This document shows positions 15,750-23,627 of a DNA stretch of 34,578 nucleotides, piece after piece. This DNA comes from Gammaproteobacteria bacterium. Its GTDB lineage: Bacteria > Pseudomonadota > Gammaproteobacteria > Steroidobacterales > Foliamicaceae. A program made the position numbers and the translations under genes. Where the stretch lies: positions 1 to 34,578 of the forward strand of contig WTGP01000016.1 in NCBI GenBank assembly GCA_011523505.1. Reading direction: 5' to 3'. The notes under the pieces are model-generated. The model did no database searches and was not told the DNA's origin. It saw nothing but the letters and a program-made list of their open reading frames with translations. The number at the start of each line of letters is the position of its first letter. Position 1 is the first letter of the stretch.

Positions 15750-18325
15750 GGCCGGTGGCCGATTTGCGGGAGTGCGCTGGCTTCATCCTTGCCGTCGGCG
15801 CACTGTGTTCGCTGGTGGCCTGCGGAGGCGATCCGGAGTCCCCCACTCCTCTACCGCCCCCGCCCAAGGTAACGGTAACGCTGGCCACCCCGGAATCCAC
15901 CACCCTTCAGGAATCTGAAAACCCGCGGCTCCGATTGACCGTCGAACTCGACCCGAGTGCCTATGGCGCCGTGACGGTGGGATTGAACTTCGGCGGCTCC
16001 GCCGAGCGCGACAGCGACTACGACGTCAGCAGCGACACGATCGAGTTTGCTGTGGGCGCCGCCTCCGGCAGCGTGGAAATCGACGTGTACCGGGATTTCG
16101 ACGAGGAGGGCGATGAAACGATCGAGGTCAGCCTGGGAAGCCTTACCGGCAACGCCGAGTCCGGCGAACCCTCATCGGTAACGCTTACGCTTGCGGATGG
16201 AGAGGCGGCGGTGATCCGCAAGGGTCCGGAAGATGACGGCGAGGAACAGGACATCGGACCGACACTGCTTCCGCTGGCGTTTGCCCTGGTCGATGATCCC
16301 GAGTACGCGGTCGTGGCGTTGGTGCTGCCGCAGTTTCCCGGCGGATCCACCGAGTCCCAAATGCTGGTGGGCCAGTGGTCCACCGACAGCGGCTTCGCCA
16401 GCGATGTGCATACCATCGCAACCTACGAGATCACGCCGTCCGACGATCCTTTTGAACAGGCGTTCGGCAACCTTCGCGCGTTTCGCCTGCCGGTCGGCGA
16501 ACTGGCCCCGAGCGAGCATTATTTCGTCCGCGCGTACCTGGGCAGCGAGCCTCCGGCCACCGGTCCGGGCGTGGAGGCGCCGAACCTGTTCTACGATGGA
16601 TTCGCTACCGATGCCGAGGGCCGGGTGGCCGTGCGCTGCAAACCCGGCGGGCGGGACACGTCCGCGGGCGGCGGCGACCCCCTGTTCGCTCACCAGTGGC
16701 ATCTGGACAACACCGGGCAATCCGCGTTTGCCGACCGCGGCGGCGCGCCGGGGGCGGACCTCGGCATGACGGACGCCATCGCCGCGGGCCGGAATGGGGC
16801 CGGAGTTAAGCTGGCGGTGGTTGATACGGGCCTTGAGATTTGTCATCCCGACCTGGCCGCAAACACCCGCGCGGGCGGATCGTTCAATTTCGGCTTTGCG
16901 CGAACGCCAGGCGCCGCACGCCACGATCCCTTCAACTTCAGCCTGCTCGGCGACCACGGCTCCAGCGTTGCCGGCATTGCCGCGGCGGCGGCAAGTAACG
17001 GAACCGGCGGGCGGGGAGTCGCGCCCGAGGTCACTCTGGTGGGATTCAACCCCGCATCGGGGTTCTCGGAAGAGGACGAGGATCCCGAACTGGCCCTGCC
17101 GGCCTCTTTTCTGAAGAGTCTGGGTGCCGGCGAAGGAGCGGACGGCGAGCCGGACTCGGCCAGCGTGGACATCTTCAACATGAGTTTCGGTTCCGAAGCC
17201 CCATCGGAAAACGCCGCCGAGGAATTCGTCCGGCTGCTGAAAATGGGCACGACAAGGCTGCGCGGAGGGCGCGGGGCGCTGTACGTGAAGGCGGCAGGCA
17301 ACGGCTTTGCCGACTGCGAACCGACGCACCCCTTTCAGAAAGAACTGGGCTGCGTCAACAGCAATACCGACCCGGACCAGAACCTGCCTTGGCTGATCAA
17401 CGTGGGCGGGTTCAATGCCGACGACGTGAAGTCATCCTATTCGGCCGCCGGCGCCAACCTCTGGGTTGTGGGCCCGGCCGGGGAGGACGGCGTTGAGGCG
17501 CCGGCCATGATCACCACCGACCAGGCGGGAACGGAGGCAGGTTACAGCCAGTTTCCGCAAAACCGGCTCAACAGCGCTCATTCGCTGAATCGCAACGGCG
17601 ATTACGTCAGCGCATTCGGAGGCACATCTTCGGCAGCGCCCGCCGTGGCCGGCGTTATCGCGGTTCTGCTGGGAGCTTACCCCGAACTGACCTGGCGCGA
17701 AGCAAGGCACATCCTGGCGGCCTCCGCGCGCAAGATCGACCCCGGCATCGCCGAAGTGCGGGCCGCCTTCAACGGCAACCCGTACGTTGCCCAGCACGCC
17801 TGGCGAACCAATGCGGCGGACTACGAATTCCACAACTGGTACGGCTTCGGCGCGGTGGACCTGGATGCCGCCCTCGCCATGGCCGCCGTCCACGTTGCCG
17901 GCAGCCTGGGCGAACTCGCGGAATCGGACTGGTTCGCGCCGGGCGGCGATGCGGCTCTGCCGCTGTCCATCCCGGATGCCGACGGCGCGGGGGCAAGCGC
18001 GGTCATCGAAGTGACCGGCCTTCCGGAGACCGCCAGCATCGAGGCCGCGGTGCTGGAAATCACGGTGGAGCACACCAACGCGTTTGATCTCGGCGTGTCG
18101 CTGCGGTCGCCGGGCGAGATGGAGAACGTGATCAACCCGCCTTTGAACAGCGTGCTGGAGGGATACCGCGGAATGCAGAACTGGCGGTTGCTCAGTAACG
18201 CCTTCTACGGCGAAAACCCCAACGGGAACTGGACGGTTCACGTGGCGGACATAGCGCCCGGGGATACGGGCAGCGTAACCGGCCTTCGCCTCAAGATCTA
18301 CCACGCCGAACACTCGCAGGACTGA
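15740..18325 (+). CDS. Lipoprotein subtilisin/kexin-like protease with Calx-beta and P domains
   Basis: The 861-residue protein starts at ATG 15740, overlapping the previous gene by 10 nt. GTG 15755 is an equally good start, being 7 nt after GGAGGT. A signal peptide ends in lipobox LVAC (Cys28), so it is probably anchored to the outer membrane. After a proline linker comes a Calx-beta domain (about 45-160; SDYDVSSDTIEF, DEEGDETIEVSL), then a beta-rich linker domain. The S8 catalytic domain has Asp362 (VVDTGL), His406 (DHGSSVAG) and Ser630 (GGTSSAAPAVAG), with AAGN for the oxyanion hole. A P (proprotein convertase) domain closes the protein (about 735-855; FDLGVSLRSP, NPNGNWTVHVAD). HGSSVAG replaces the usual HGTHVAG, as in the kexin group. 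It lacks a recognisable propeptide, presumably supplied by the upstream gene. Confidence 0.9.
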   Translation: MEVRPVADLRECAGFILAVGALCSLVACGGDPESPTPLPPPPKVTVTLATPESTTLQESENPRLRLTVELDPSAYGAVTVGLNFGGSAERDSDYDVSSDTIEFAVGAASGSVEIDVYRDFDEEGDETIEVSLGSLTGNAESGEPSSVTLTLADGEAAVIRKGPEDDGEEQDIGPTLLPLAFALVDDPEYAVVALVLPQFPGGSTESQMLVGQWSTDSGFASDVHTIATYEITPSDDPFEQAFGNLRAFRLPVGELAPSEHYFVRAYLGSEPPATGPGVEAPNLFYDGFATDAEGRVAVRCKPGGRDTSAGGGDPLFAHQWHLDNTGQSAFADRGGAPGADLGMTDAIAAGRNGAGVKLAVVDTGLEICHPDLAANTRAGGSFNFGFARTPGAARHDPFNFSLLGDHGSSVAGIAAAAASNGTGGRGVAPEVTLVGFNPASGFSEEDEDPELALPASFLKSLGAGEGADGEPDSASVDIFNMSFGSEAPSENAAEEFVRLLKMGTTRLRGGRGALYVKAAGNGFADCEPTHPFQKELGCVNSNTDPDQNLPWLINVGGFNADDVKSSYSAAGANLWVVGPAGEDGVEAPAMITTDQAGTEAGYSQFPQNRLNSAHSLNRNGDYVSAFGGTSSAAPAVAGVIAVLLGAYPELTWREARHILAASARKIDPGIAEVRAAFNGNPYVAQHAWRTNAADYEFHNWYGFGAVDLDAALAMAAVHVAGSLGELAESDWFAPGGDAALPLSIPDADGAGASAVIEVTGLPETASIEAAVLEITVEHTNAFDLGVSLRSPGEMENVINPPLNSVLEGYRGMQNWRLLSNAFYGENPNGNWTVHVADIAPGDTGSVTGLRLKIYHAEHSQD

Positions 18326-18392
18326 ATTTATTTCGTTGGACTGCGCAGGCGCCCGTGCGTTGCAACCGCCATCTGAAGGAGCGGCAGCCTTG

Positions 18393-18447
18393 TCCAACGA
18401 GACATGAGCCTGAACGGGGAACGTAAATCCAACGAGAGATGAGCCTG
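18393..18447 (+). repeat. Short direct repeat
   Basis: TCCAACGAGACATGAGCCTG at 18393-18412 recurs with one mismatch at 18428-18447, a 35-bp period. It lies just upstream of the integrase fragment and may be debris of an element end. The rest of 18326-18473 shows no gene. Confidence 0.5.
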
Positions 18448-18473
18448 TAGGCGTGCGTTGGGATCATCGGAGG

Positions 18474-18602
18474 ATGATCGTGACGTTACAGATCAAACGG
18501 GTTCGGACCGTGGATGAGGTTCAAACCTTTGTGAAGGGCAGCGAAGCGGTGGATTTTTCTGTTAAGCGCCCCGATTACGACAAGCGCTACATGCCCGAAT
18601 AG
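18474..18602 (+). pseudogene. N-terminal fragment of an IS integrase/transposase
   Basis: A 42-residue frame with GGAGG just upstream (start ATG 18474 or GTG 18480) reads VTLQIKRVRTVDEVQTFVKG, then SEAVDFSVK. The pattern 'I-x-T-x-x-Q-V-x-x-F-x-x-G-x-x-A-V-x-F' is the opening of a family of rve-type integrases, which continue for over 300 residues. Here the match stops at about 18560, where the sequence turns into an inverted fragment of a membrane-protein gene (see 18560-18624). The rest of the transposase, including all DDE residues, is absent. It is a recombination scar, not an active gene. Confidence 0.4.
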
Positions 18603-18624
18603 CACCGTGGATCTATCCACTATA
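18560..18624 (-). pseudogene. 5' fragment of a duplicated membrane-protein gene
   Basis: Minus-strand translation gives ADIVDRSTVLFGHVALVVIG-AL, clearly related to the first 22 residues (ADIVDNSIVLLVHVAIVAIA-AL) of the intact 100-residue protein at 27759-28061, with DNA similarity across about 65 bp. The start codon position reads GGG and homology ends at the integrase-fragment junction. A third, C-terminal fragment lies at 25601-25708. Confidence 0.6.
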
Positions 18625-18907
18625 TCTGCCCCAGGAAAAAAGCGGTCAGCCAAGCCAGACACCAGGCAACGCCCCACGCATTGATCATCCAGTCAATAAA
18701 TCTTGGGAGCGTGCTGACTCGTTTCCTCTTGGCCCTGTAATAGATCCCGCCGGCAAACGTGATGAATACAAAGAAAGCGATGTGAAGCAATGCCCAATGT
18801 GCCTCAAAGCGCCACTCGCCGGAATTAACGAGGAACGTCCACCAGCTCATGATTGTCAGTAGCGACAGTCCAAGCAACATAAGCGCGCGCGTCTTGTTGC
18901 TTCTCAT
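18620..18907 (-). CDS. Small integral membrane protein, 95 aa
   Basis: The start ATG 18907 has GGAG 8 nt upstream; a GTG at 18958 would lengthen it by 17 residues. Three membrane helices are visible: ALMLLGLSLLTIMSWWTFLV, WALLHIAFFVFITFAGGIYY and INAWGVAWCLAWLTAFFLG. A basic loop (RAKRKRVSTLPR) lies between the second and third. The stop falls at the beginning of the membrane-protein fragment at 18560-18624, so the C-terminus may have been altered by that junction. No family recognised; the size and layout resemble small accessory membrane proteins. Confidence 0.55.
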   Translation of the reverse strand: MRSNKTRALMLLGLSLLTIMSWWTFLVNSGEWRFEAHWALLHIAFFVFITFAGGIYYRAKRKRVSTLPRFIDWMINAWGVAWCLAWLTAFFLGQI

Positions 18908-19010
18908 CCGTACCGCTCCGTCAATACCTGGCACGGGCCTTTTCTCGGGCCGAGCCACGATTTCACTTCGGGGCGTTTATCCCGCCATCGAGTGGCTGCA
19001 TGACTCCATT

Positions 19011-19211
19011 ATGGGCAAGGAGTATCGTGCTGCGAAGCGAGAGCGCGCCGAGGCTTCCAAGGTACATCGGTTCTGGTGGGAGCACAAGCGGCGGCTTTGG
19101 CGAGAGCTGGAAGCGGAAGAGGACCAGCGTCGCAGGGCGCGGGTGCTGGTGAATGAAGCCTATTGGCGCAATCGAGTGCGTAACTGGCGGGGGGATGATG
19201 AGGCGGCATGA
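19011..19211 (+). CDS. Small highly charged helical protein, 66 aa
   Basis: From ATG 19011 the product is a nearly continuous charged helix (GKEYRAAKRERAEASKVHRF, then EHKRRLWRELEAEEDQRRRA) rich in Arg, Lys and Glu with several Trp. It could bind nucleic acid or form a coiled coil. No good ribosome-binding site precedes ATG 19011; the same frame is open upstream across the divergent membrane-protein gene, so the true start is uncertain. No family recognised. Coding is plausible from its composition but weakly supported. Confidence 0.35.
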   Translation: MGKEYRAAKRERAEASKVHRFWWEHKRRLWRELEAEEDQRRRARVLVNEAYWRNRVRNWRGDDEAA

Positions 19212-19303
19212 ATACACTGTCACACTGTCCGGCTCTCTGTTCGGGTTGAGCAAGGCAGAGCAAACGCCCACGCCCACCAGCGCTTACGACGTATGCCGCA
19301 AAG

Positions 19304-19363
19304 GTGCCGATTGCCGGCAACAAAGTAAGTACCGTGCATATGTCGCCACCGGCAACCGGCGTA
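19304..19363. repeat. Dispersed palindromic (REP-like) repeat, copy 2
   Basis: This is the inverted partner of 8411-8470: TTGCCGGCAACAAAGTAAGT followed by ACCGTGCATATGTCGCCACC and GGCAACCGGC. The terminal CCGGCAAC/GTTGCCGG complementarity and the CATATG centre are kept. It lies between two convergent genes. Confidence 0.6.
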
Positions 19364-19420
19364 CTAAGTGGCGCGGGGGGGCCACCCAGCAAGAAAGATT
19401 CTACACGGCTCGCCTTTGCA

Positions 19421-19798
19421 TCACTGCTCCAGGCGCATGATGCGCAGAGTAGCCTTCGTCGTAATCTCCGCCTGCCCGTCAATCTGGATCTTGTGACCGA
19501 AGATCAGCGTGTGCGAATGCTTCACGGCGACCCCTTCACCCATCTTGATCGTGACACCACGTCCAGTGTCCTCCAAGCGTGCAATTTCTTGCCGTTGGCG
19601 CCGCCGGAGAAACCCTGCAAAGAGTAGCAAGAGAACAATAACTATAAGCCAGCGGATGCCGAATGCAGCAATCTCGCCGCCGAACCACGCCCACGCATTC
19701 AAGAGCCACTCCACGCGCGAAGCATATTGGGGGACGTGAATTGCGTCAATAAGTGCGGTTACACTTGCCACGCCGGTCGTGCGGGGACGCGGAACCAC
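19421..19798 (-). CDS. Membrane-anchored protein with C-terminal beta domain, about 125 aa
   Basis: The frame opens at GTG 19798; further GTG codons about 30 and 36 bases downstream are possible starts, and none has a strong ribosome-binding site. Residues about 40-64 (GGEIAAFGIRWLIVIVLLLL) form one membrane helix, followed by a basic stop-transfer stretch (RRRQRQE). The last 45 residues (VTIKMGEGVAVKHSHTLIFG, HKIQIDGQAEITTKATLRI) read as four or five beta strands, likely a small cytoplasmic beta domain. I do not recognise it. It is convergent with the 66-residue gene across the REP-like repeat. Confidence 0.5.
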   Translation of the reverse strand: MVPRPRTTGVASVTALIDAIHVPQYASRVEWLLNAWAWFGGEIAAFGIRWLIVIVLLLLFAGFLRRRQRQEIARLEDTGRGVTIKMGEGVAVKHSHTLIFGHKIQIDGQAEITTKATLRIMRLEQ

Positions 19799-19897
19799 AA
19801 TCCCATCCCCCCTGCCCTTATCCTTCAGGAAGCGCGACCGGCACTTGTAAGGGAATTACCGTACTTGGCCTGCCTCGACCTCCTGGATGGCCGCTCG

Positions 19898-21106
19898 CTA
19901 CGCCTCACATTCTTTGTGGTGCACCCGCGTGGGTAGCAGCGACTTGAGTTCGGAAGCGGGAATAGCCCGGACGCCGGCAGCGAGCGTATAGCACTTGGCA
20001 CCGACATGAATGATGTCCAGGCTGTGCAGCTTGAGGGTTCGCATCACGGATTTCATCGGGCGGGTAAGCCGCGGAGTCTCGGTGCGCTTGACGTAGAAGC
20101 CGTATCGACGGCTGCCGTCCGTAACGAGCAGGTCAAGCGACGCTCCGCCATACGTTGCCCAGTGAAAGCACTGTTCCTGGCTCGCGCGCATCAGGTGCAT
20201 GATCCGACCGATCACGAAGCCTTCTCAGGATGCGCCAGCCCTGGGATGCGACAGAATGCGCTCGCGGGACCAGAGTCCAAGGAGCGCATGCAGGAGACCC
20301 GAGTCCGCGACATACACCTTTGGCGAGCGGACCTGCTTCGTGTTGATGATCTCAAACCACGGCTGCAATTGGCGAACCGCGAACCGCGAACTGAACACGT
20401 CCAGGTAGCGCCTTATCGCCGTTTGGGTAATTCCCAATGCGCGCGCGCATTCCGCGTCGTTCCAGATCAGGCCTTGCCAGTGCGCCACTCTGGTCCAGAA
20501 GCGCCGAAGCGTTGCCTTGGGAATTCCCGTGCCGAAGTCCGGAACGAACTCCCACAGGAAGGTGTGGATGAAATCCCTACGCCAGCGCGCGGCGTCCTCG
20601 TCCGATGCCACGAGATAGGATCGCGGGAGGCCGCCGCGCATCCAAAGGCGCTCAGGATCATCAACTTCGTCCAGGCCGAACCCGCCGAGCTGATGGAACG
20701 CCAATCGCCGGGGCAACGGCTCCGATGTTTGCCGAAGCAGTTCCGGAGAGGCGCTCCCGAGCACCAGGAAACGGGTCGGCGGGCCCGGCCTGTAGGCGAG
20801 ATCGCGCAGCAGCGAAAATACGTCGGGCAGCCTTTGGATATCGTCCAGCACGACCAGGCCGCGCAGGTCCCTTAGCGCAAGGACGGGATCCTCCAGCCGT
20901 GCAAGGACCTCGGTGTCTTCCAGTTCGAACCAGGTCGCGCCCTCTTTTTCCGCACCGGCAATCTGCCTGGCAAGCGCGGTCTTGCCGACCTGCCGCGCGC
21001 CGAGCAGCGCCACCAGCCGGTATTCTTCTAGAAGCGCGCGAACCTTCCGGAAATGGTATTCCCGAGGTATCCATCCGTCATTGGAATACGAATCTTTCTT
21101 GTTCAT
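19898..21106 (-). pseudogene. DUF4143/AAA_14-type ATPase interrupted by one in-frame TGA
   Basis: The gene reads from ATG 21106 as MNKKDSYSNDGWIPREYHF with Walker A (GARQVGKTA), Walker B (LVVLDDIQRL), a sensor-like VLGSASPELL and the DUF4143 winged-helix region (WNDAECARALGITQTAIRRY). At 20227-20225 the codon is TGA exactly where the family has Trp in the 'GASWEGF' motif; the next codons continue EGF and the same frame runs on to 19898 through GGASLDLLV and RRYGFYVKRTETPRLT, the PD-(D/E)XK-like tail. There is no frameshift, only this nonsense codon. The 3' part could restart at GTG 20215 but would lack the ATPase. Such ATPases often accompany toxin-antitoxin-like loci. I call it a pseudogene. 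Confidence 0.8.
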
Positions 21107-21158
21107 ATTTCAATGTAATCTATACCTAACAATCCACGAGCGTAGGGTAAATCTCCTA

Positions 21159-21308
21159 ATGGAGGGGCGCCAATACGTATTGGCCGGTCGGTTCAAGAGC
21201 CGCGTCACCCGGGCCGGGGCAATGATTTTCGTCACTCCCGAAGCAGTGCTCGGAACGCTTGAGCAGAGGTTCGCCTGGAACCTTCCGGGAGTTTGGAGGC
21301 TACGCTAA
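21159..21308 (+). pseudogene. Fragment of a Fic-family protein
   Basis: A 49-residue frame contains AGRFKSRVTRAGAMIFVTPE followed by AVLGTLEQRF. This resembles the segment that precedes the active site in Fic proteins of the type 'GxFKxxxNRAGxTxFVxPExVxGTLxxGF'. The catalytic HPFxxGNGR motif and the rest of the domain are absent, the frame having only 17 more residues. There is no ribosome-binding site. It is a remnant between the broken ATPase and the IS21-split gene. The assignment relies on the short pattern. Confidence 0.42.
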
Positions 21309-21509
21309 GTCTCCTGCCAAACCGGCAGGCCGGCCTTGAGGGCGCTTATGAGGTTCCTCGGTTCGTAGGAAGCGTTGCCGGGATTGCGGACGAAACGCTT
21401 TCCGATGGCCTCGACGGCGCTGGGGTGCGCGCTTTCGCCGGTCACGATGGCGCCTTCGAGGCGAATGTCGCCGCCTTGCTTCGGGCCGATTTCGCGCTGG
21501 TGTCACCGG
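21305..21509 (-). pseudogene. DUF2235 gene, 3' part beyond the IS21 insertion
   Basis: Minus-strand translation gives HQREIGPKQGGDIRLEGAIV, then TGESAHPSAVEAIGKRFV and YEPRNLISALKAG, ending in TAG at 21307-21305. The 'ESxHPSxxE...Y.P.NL...L' pattern is the usual end of DUF2235 proteins. Removing the IS21 element and one target copy joins this to the 5' part at 23628-24574 with exact frame retention (1152 nt). One TGA at 21505-21503 interrupts the rebuilt frame just after the join, possibly decay after insertion. Confidence 0.72.
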
Positions 21510-21598
21510 CACTGGTAAAAGTCCTCTAAACGGCAACTTAAGTTGTCCGGTCAGTAAGTCATGCGACCGTTCGGTTTCGGCAGGAACCGGAGGGGAGC

Positions 21599-22783
21599 AT
21601 GCTCACTCAAGAGGACTATTGGATGATCAAAGAGCTCCATGAGCAAGGGCTGTATCGCAAGGACATTGCTGACCGTCTTGGGGTGCACCCCAAGACGGTC
21701 ACTCGGGCATTGAAGCAGGGGGTTGCGCCATCCCGGCGCCGGCGTCGGCAGAAGTATGTCAAGCTCAAGCCGTACTTGGGCAAGGTGGACGAGCTGCTGG
21801 CGGCCGGGGTTTACAACGCGGTGGTGATTTACCGCGAGATCCAGGCGCAGGGCTACAGCGGCGGCATTCGCGTATTGCGCAGTTACATCGAACCGAAGCG
21901 CACGCTGCGGACCTCGAAGGCCACGGTGCGGTTTGAGACGCGCCCCGGGCAGCAACTGCAGCACGACTGGGGCGAGTTGCCCATCGACCTGGCCGGCGTT
22001 CGACAGAAGGCGTATATCGCCGTCAACACGCTGGGGTATTCCCGGCGCTTTCATGTCATGGCGGCCCACCGCTGCGATGCCGAGCACACCTATGAGAGCC
22101 TGATCCGGGCGTTTCAGTGGTTCGGCGGCGTGCCCCGCCAGGTGTGGGTGGACAACCAGAAGTCGGCGGTTCTGTCCCACGTGCCGGGCGCCGTGCGCTT
22201 CAACGAGCGCTTCAAGCAGCTGGCTTGCCACTACGGTTTTGTGCCGAAGGCCTGCCGTCCCTATCGGGCCCGCACCAAGGGCAAGGTGGAACGGATGGTG
22301 GGCTATGTCAAGCAGCACTTCTTTGTGCGCTACCGGGCCTTTGAGAGCTGGGCGCATCTGAACCGGCTGCTGGAGGACTGGCTGACCGGCGAGGCGGACC
22401 GGCGTTTGCACGGCACCGTCAAGGAGGTGGTTGCCGAGCGCTTCGAGCGGGAACGTCCCGCGCTGGCGCCGTTGCCGGTGCATCGTTTTGACACCAGCTA
22501 CATCGAGACCCGGCAAGTCGGCTGGGACGCCTACATCGATGTCCGCGGCAACCGCTACTCGGTTCCGGCGCCGTATTGCGGACGAACGGTCACCGTGCGG
22601 ATCCGTTTGGACGGCGGGTTGGCGGTGCATGACGGGGAGCGTTGTATCGCGCGCCACCGGCTGGTCGACCCCAAGGCCGGCTGGCAGACGGTGGCTGATC
22701 ATCACCGGCGGCTGTGGGCCGAGGTGGCGGTGCAGACCCGTTCGCTTGAGCGCTACGAGGAGGTGACCCGTGCCGGCGCTTGA
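21599..22783 (+). CDS. istA: IS21 transposase IstA
   Basis: The 394-residue protein starts with a helix-turn-helix (KDIADRLGVHPKTVTRAL, residues 21-38) for end binding, then an rve integrase fold. The DDE triad is visible at Asp123 (QHDWGEL), Asp185 (WVDNQKSAV) and Glu231 (TKGKVERMV). The C-terminal part (YIETRQVGWDAYIDVRGNRYS) is the beta domain typical of IstA. The GGAGGGGAGC stretch just upstream of ATG 21599 is the ribosome-binding site. The length is close to normal for the family and no lesion is seen. Its stop overlaps the istB start by 14 nt, so the two are coupled. It carries out cut-and-insertion together with IstB. Confidence 0.93.
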   Translation: MLTQEDYWMIKELHEQGLYRKDIADRLGVHPKTVTRALKQGVAPSRRRRRQKYVKLKPYLGKVDELLAAGVYNAVVIYREIQAQGYSGGIRVLRSYIEPKRTLRTSKATVRFETRPGQQLQHDWGELPIDLAGVRQKAYIAVNTLGYSRRFHVMAAHRCDAEHTYESLIRAFQWFGGVPRQVWVDNQKSAVLSHVPGAVRFNERFKQLACHYGFVPKACRPYRARTKGKVERMVGYVKQHFFVRYRAFESWAHLNRLLEDWLTGEADRRLHGTVKEVVAERFERERPALAPLPVHRFDTSYIETRQVGWDAYIDVRGNRYSVPAPYCGRTVTVRIRLDGGLAVHDGERCIARHRLVDPKAGWQTVADHHRRLWAEVAVQTRSLERYEEVTRAGA

Positions 22784-23546
22784 AGATCTGTTCGGGGCTT
22801 TGAAGTTCGACCACCTGGCGGCGCAATGCGACGCCTTGCTGGAGCAGGCCGCGAAGAAGGACCTGGGCTACCGGGAGCTGCTGACCGAGGCGCTGGCCTG
22901 CGAGTGGCGGGGACGCAAGCAGAAGGGCACCGAAGTGCGTCTGGCCCAGGCCCGACTGCCGTGGCTGAAGACGCTTGAGCAGTTCGACTTCGCCTTCCAG
23001 CCGTCGATCGACCGCAAGGTGGTGCGGGAGTTGAGCACCATGAGCTTCGTCGGACGCGCCGAGAACGTCGTGCTGCTCGGTCCGCCGGGCGTCGGCAAGA
23101 CGCACCTGGCCATCGCCCTGGCCGTCAAGGCCGCCGAAGAAGGCCACCGCATCCTGTTTATGACACTCGAACAACTGATGACCAAGCTCAACCGCGCCCG
23201 GAAGGAAAACCGACTCGATCGGCAGTTACAGCAACTGACCTATCCCAAGGTACTGGTCCTCGACGAAATCGGGTATCTGCCCCTGTCCAGGGACGAGGCC
23301 AGCCTGTTCTTCCGACTGGTCGCCCGGCGCTACGAGCGGGCCTCCATCATCCTGACCAGCAACAAGAGCTTCGTCGACTGGGGCGAGATCTTCAGCGATC
23401 CGGTCCTGGCCACCGCCATCCTGGACCGGCTGCTGCACCATTCCACCACCATCAACATCAAGGGCGAAAGCTACCGGCTGAAGAAAAAACGCAAGGCCGG
23501 TCTGCTCAACCCCCCAAAGGAGCCCCTCCCGGCCGAAGCGGGTTAG
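22770..23546 (+). CDS. istB: IS21 helper ATPase IstB
   Basis: Starting at GTG 22770 behind a GGAGGTGA ribosome-binding site, the 258-residue protein is a AAA+ ATPase of the DnaC/IstB type. Walker A is GPPGVGKT (104-111), Walker B VLVLDEIGYL (161-170), and the sensor region has IILTSNKSF. The N-terminal IstB helical segment (YRELLTEALACEWRGRK) and the C-terminal DRLLHHSTTINIKGESYRLK end are complete. IstB selects and remodels target DNA and stimulates IstA. It overlaps istA, as usual for IS21, and both genes look intact, so the element may be active. Confidence 0.93.
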   Translation: MPALEDLFGALKFDHLAAQCDALLEQAAKKDLGYRELLTEALACEWRGRKQKGTEVRLAQARLPWLKTLEQFDFAFQPSIDRKVVRELSTMSFVGRAENVVLLGPPGVGKTHLAIALAVKAAEEGHRILFMTLEQLMTKLNRARKENRLDRQLQQLTYPKVLVLDEIGYLPLSRDEASLFFRLVARRYERASIILTSNKSFVDWGEIFSDPVLATAILDRLLHHSTTINIKGESYRLKKKRKAGLLNPPKEPLPAEAG

Positions 23547-23627
23547 CCACCCACGCCGGACACGTTAACGTGCCGAAAAGCGGACATCTTATCTTGCCGA
23601 AAAACGGACATTACTGCGTGCCCTTGA

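Larger units (their letters stand above)
21518..23627 (+). mobile_element. IS21-family insertion sequence with target duplication
   Basis: The element carries istA and istB and is bounded by CACTGGTA at 21510-21517 and 23628-23635 (the target site, within a DUF2235 gene). Its ends contain the multiple terminal repeats typical of IS21: CGGCAACTTAAGTTGTCCG (21531-21549) at the left and inverted variants at 23557-23575 and 23581-23599 on the right. The exact right tip is uncertain by a few bases: if the element ends in CA, it closes at 23629 and the duplication is 6 bp. Confidence 0.85.

Noticed and set aside
18486..18677. 63-codon minus-strand frame as a gene
   Set aside because: It joins an out-of-frame end of the three-span membrane gene, the membrane-protein fragment and the integrase fragment; it is a junction product.
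19375..19381. G7 tract as a second phase-variation site
   Set aside because: It is short, lies in an intergenic region and is not within or before a supported coding frame.
20225..20227. TGA as a reassigned Trp codon
   Set aside because: TGG is used throughout, and TGA terminates intact genes such as the P-domain subtilase and the coupled lipoprotein gene, so decay is the simpler explanation.
23543..23627. C-terminal 28 residues of the truncated DUF2235 frame as genuine protein
   Set aside because: They are encoded by the right end of IS21, inside the element, and do not match the DUF2235 family.
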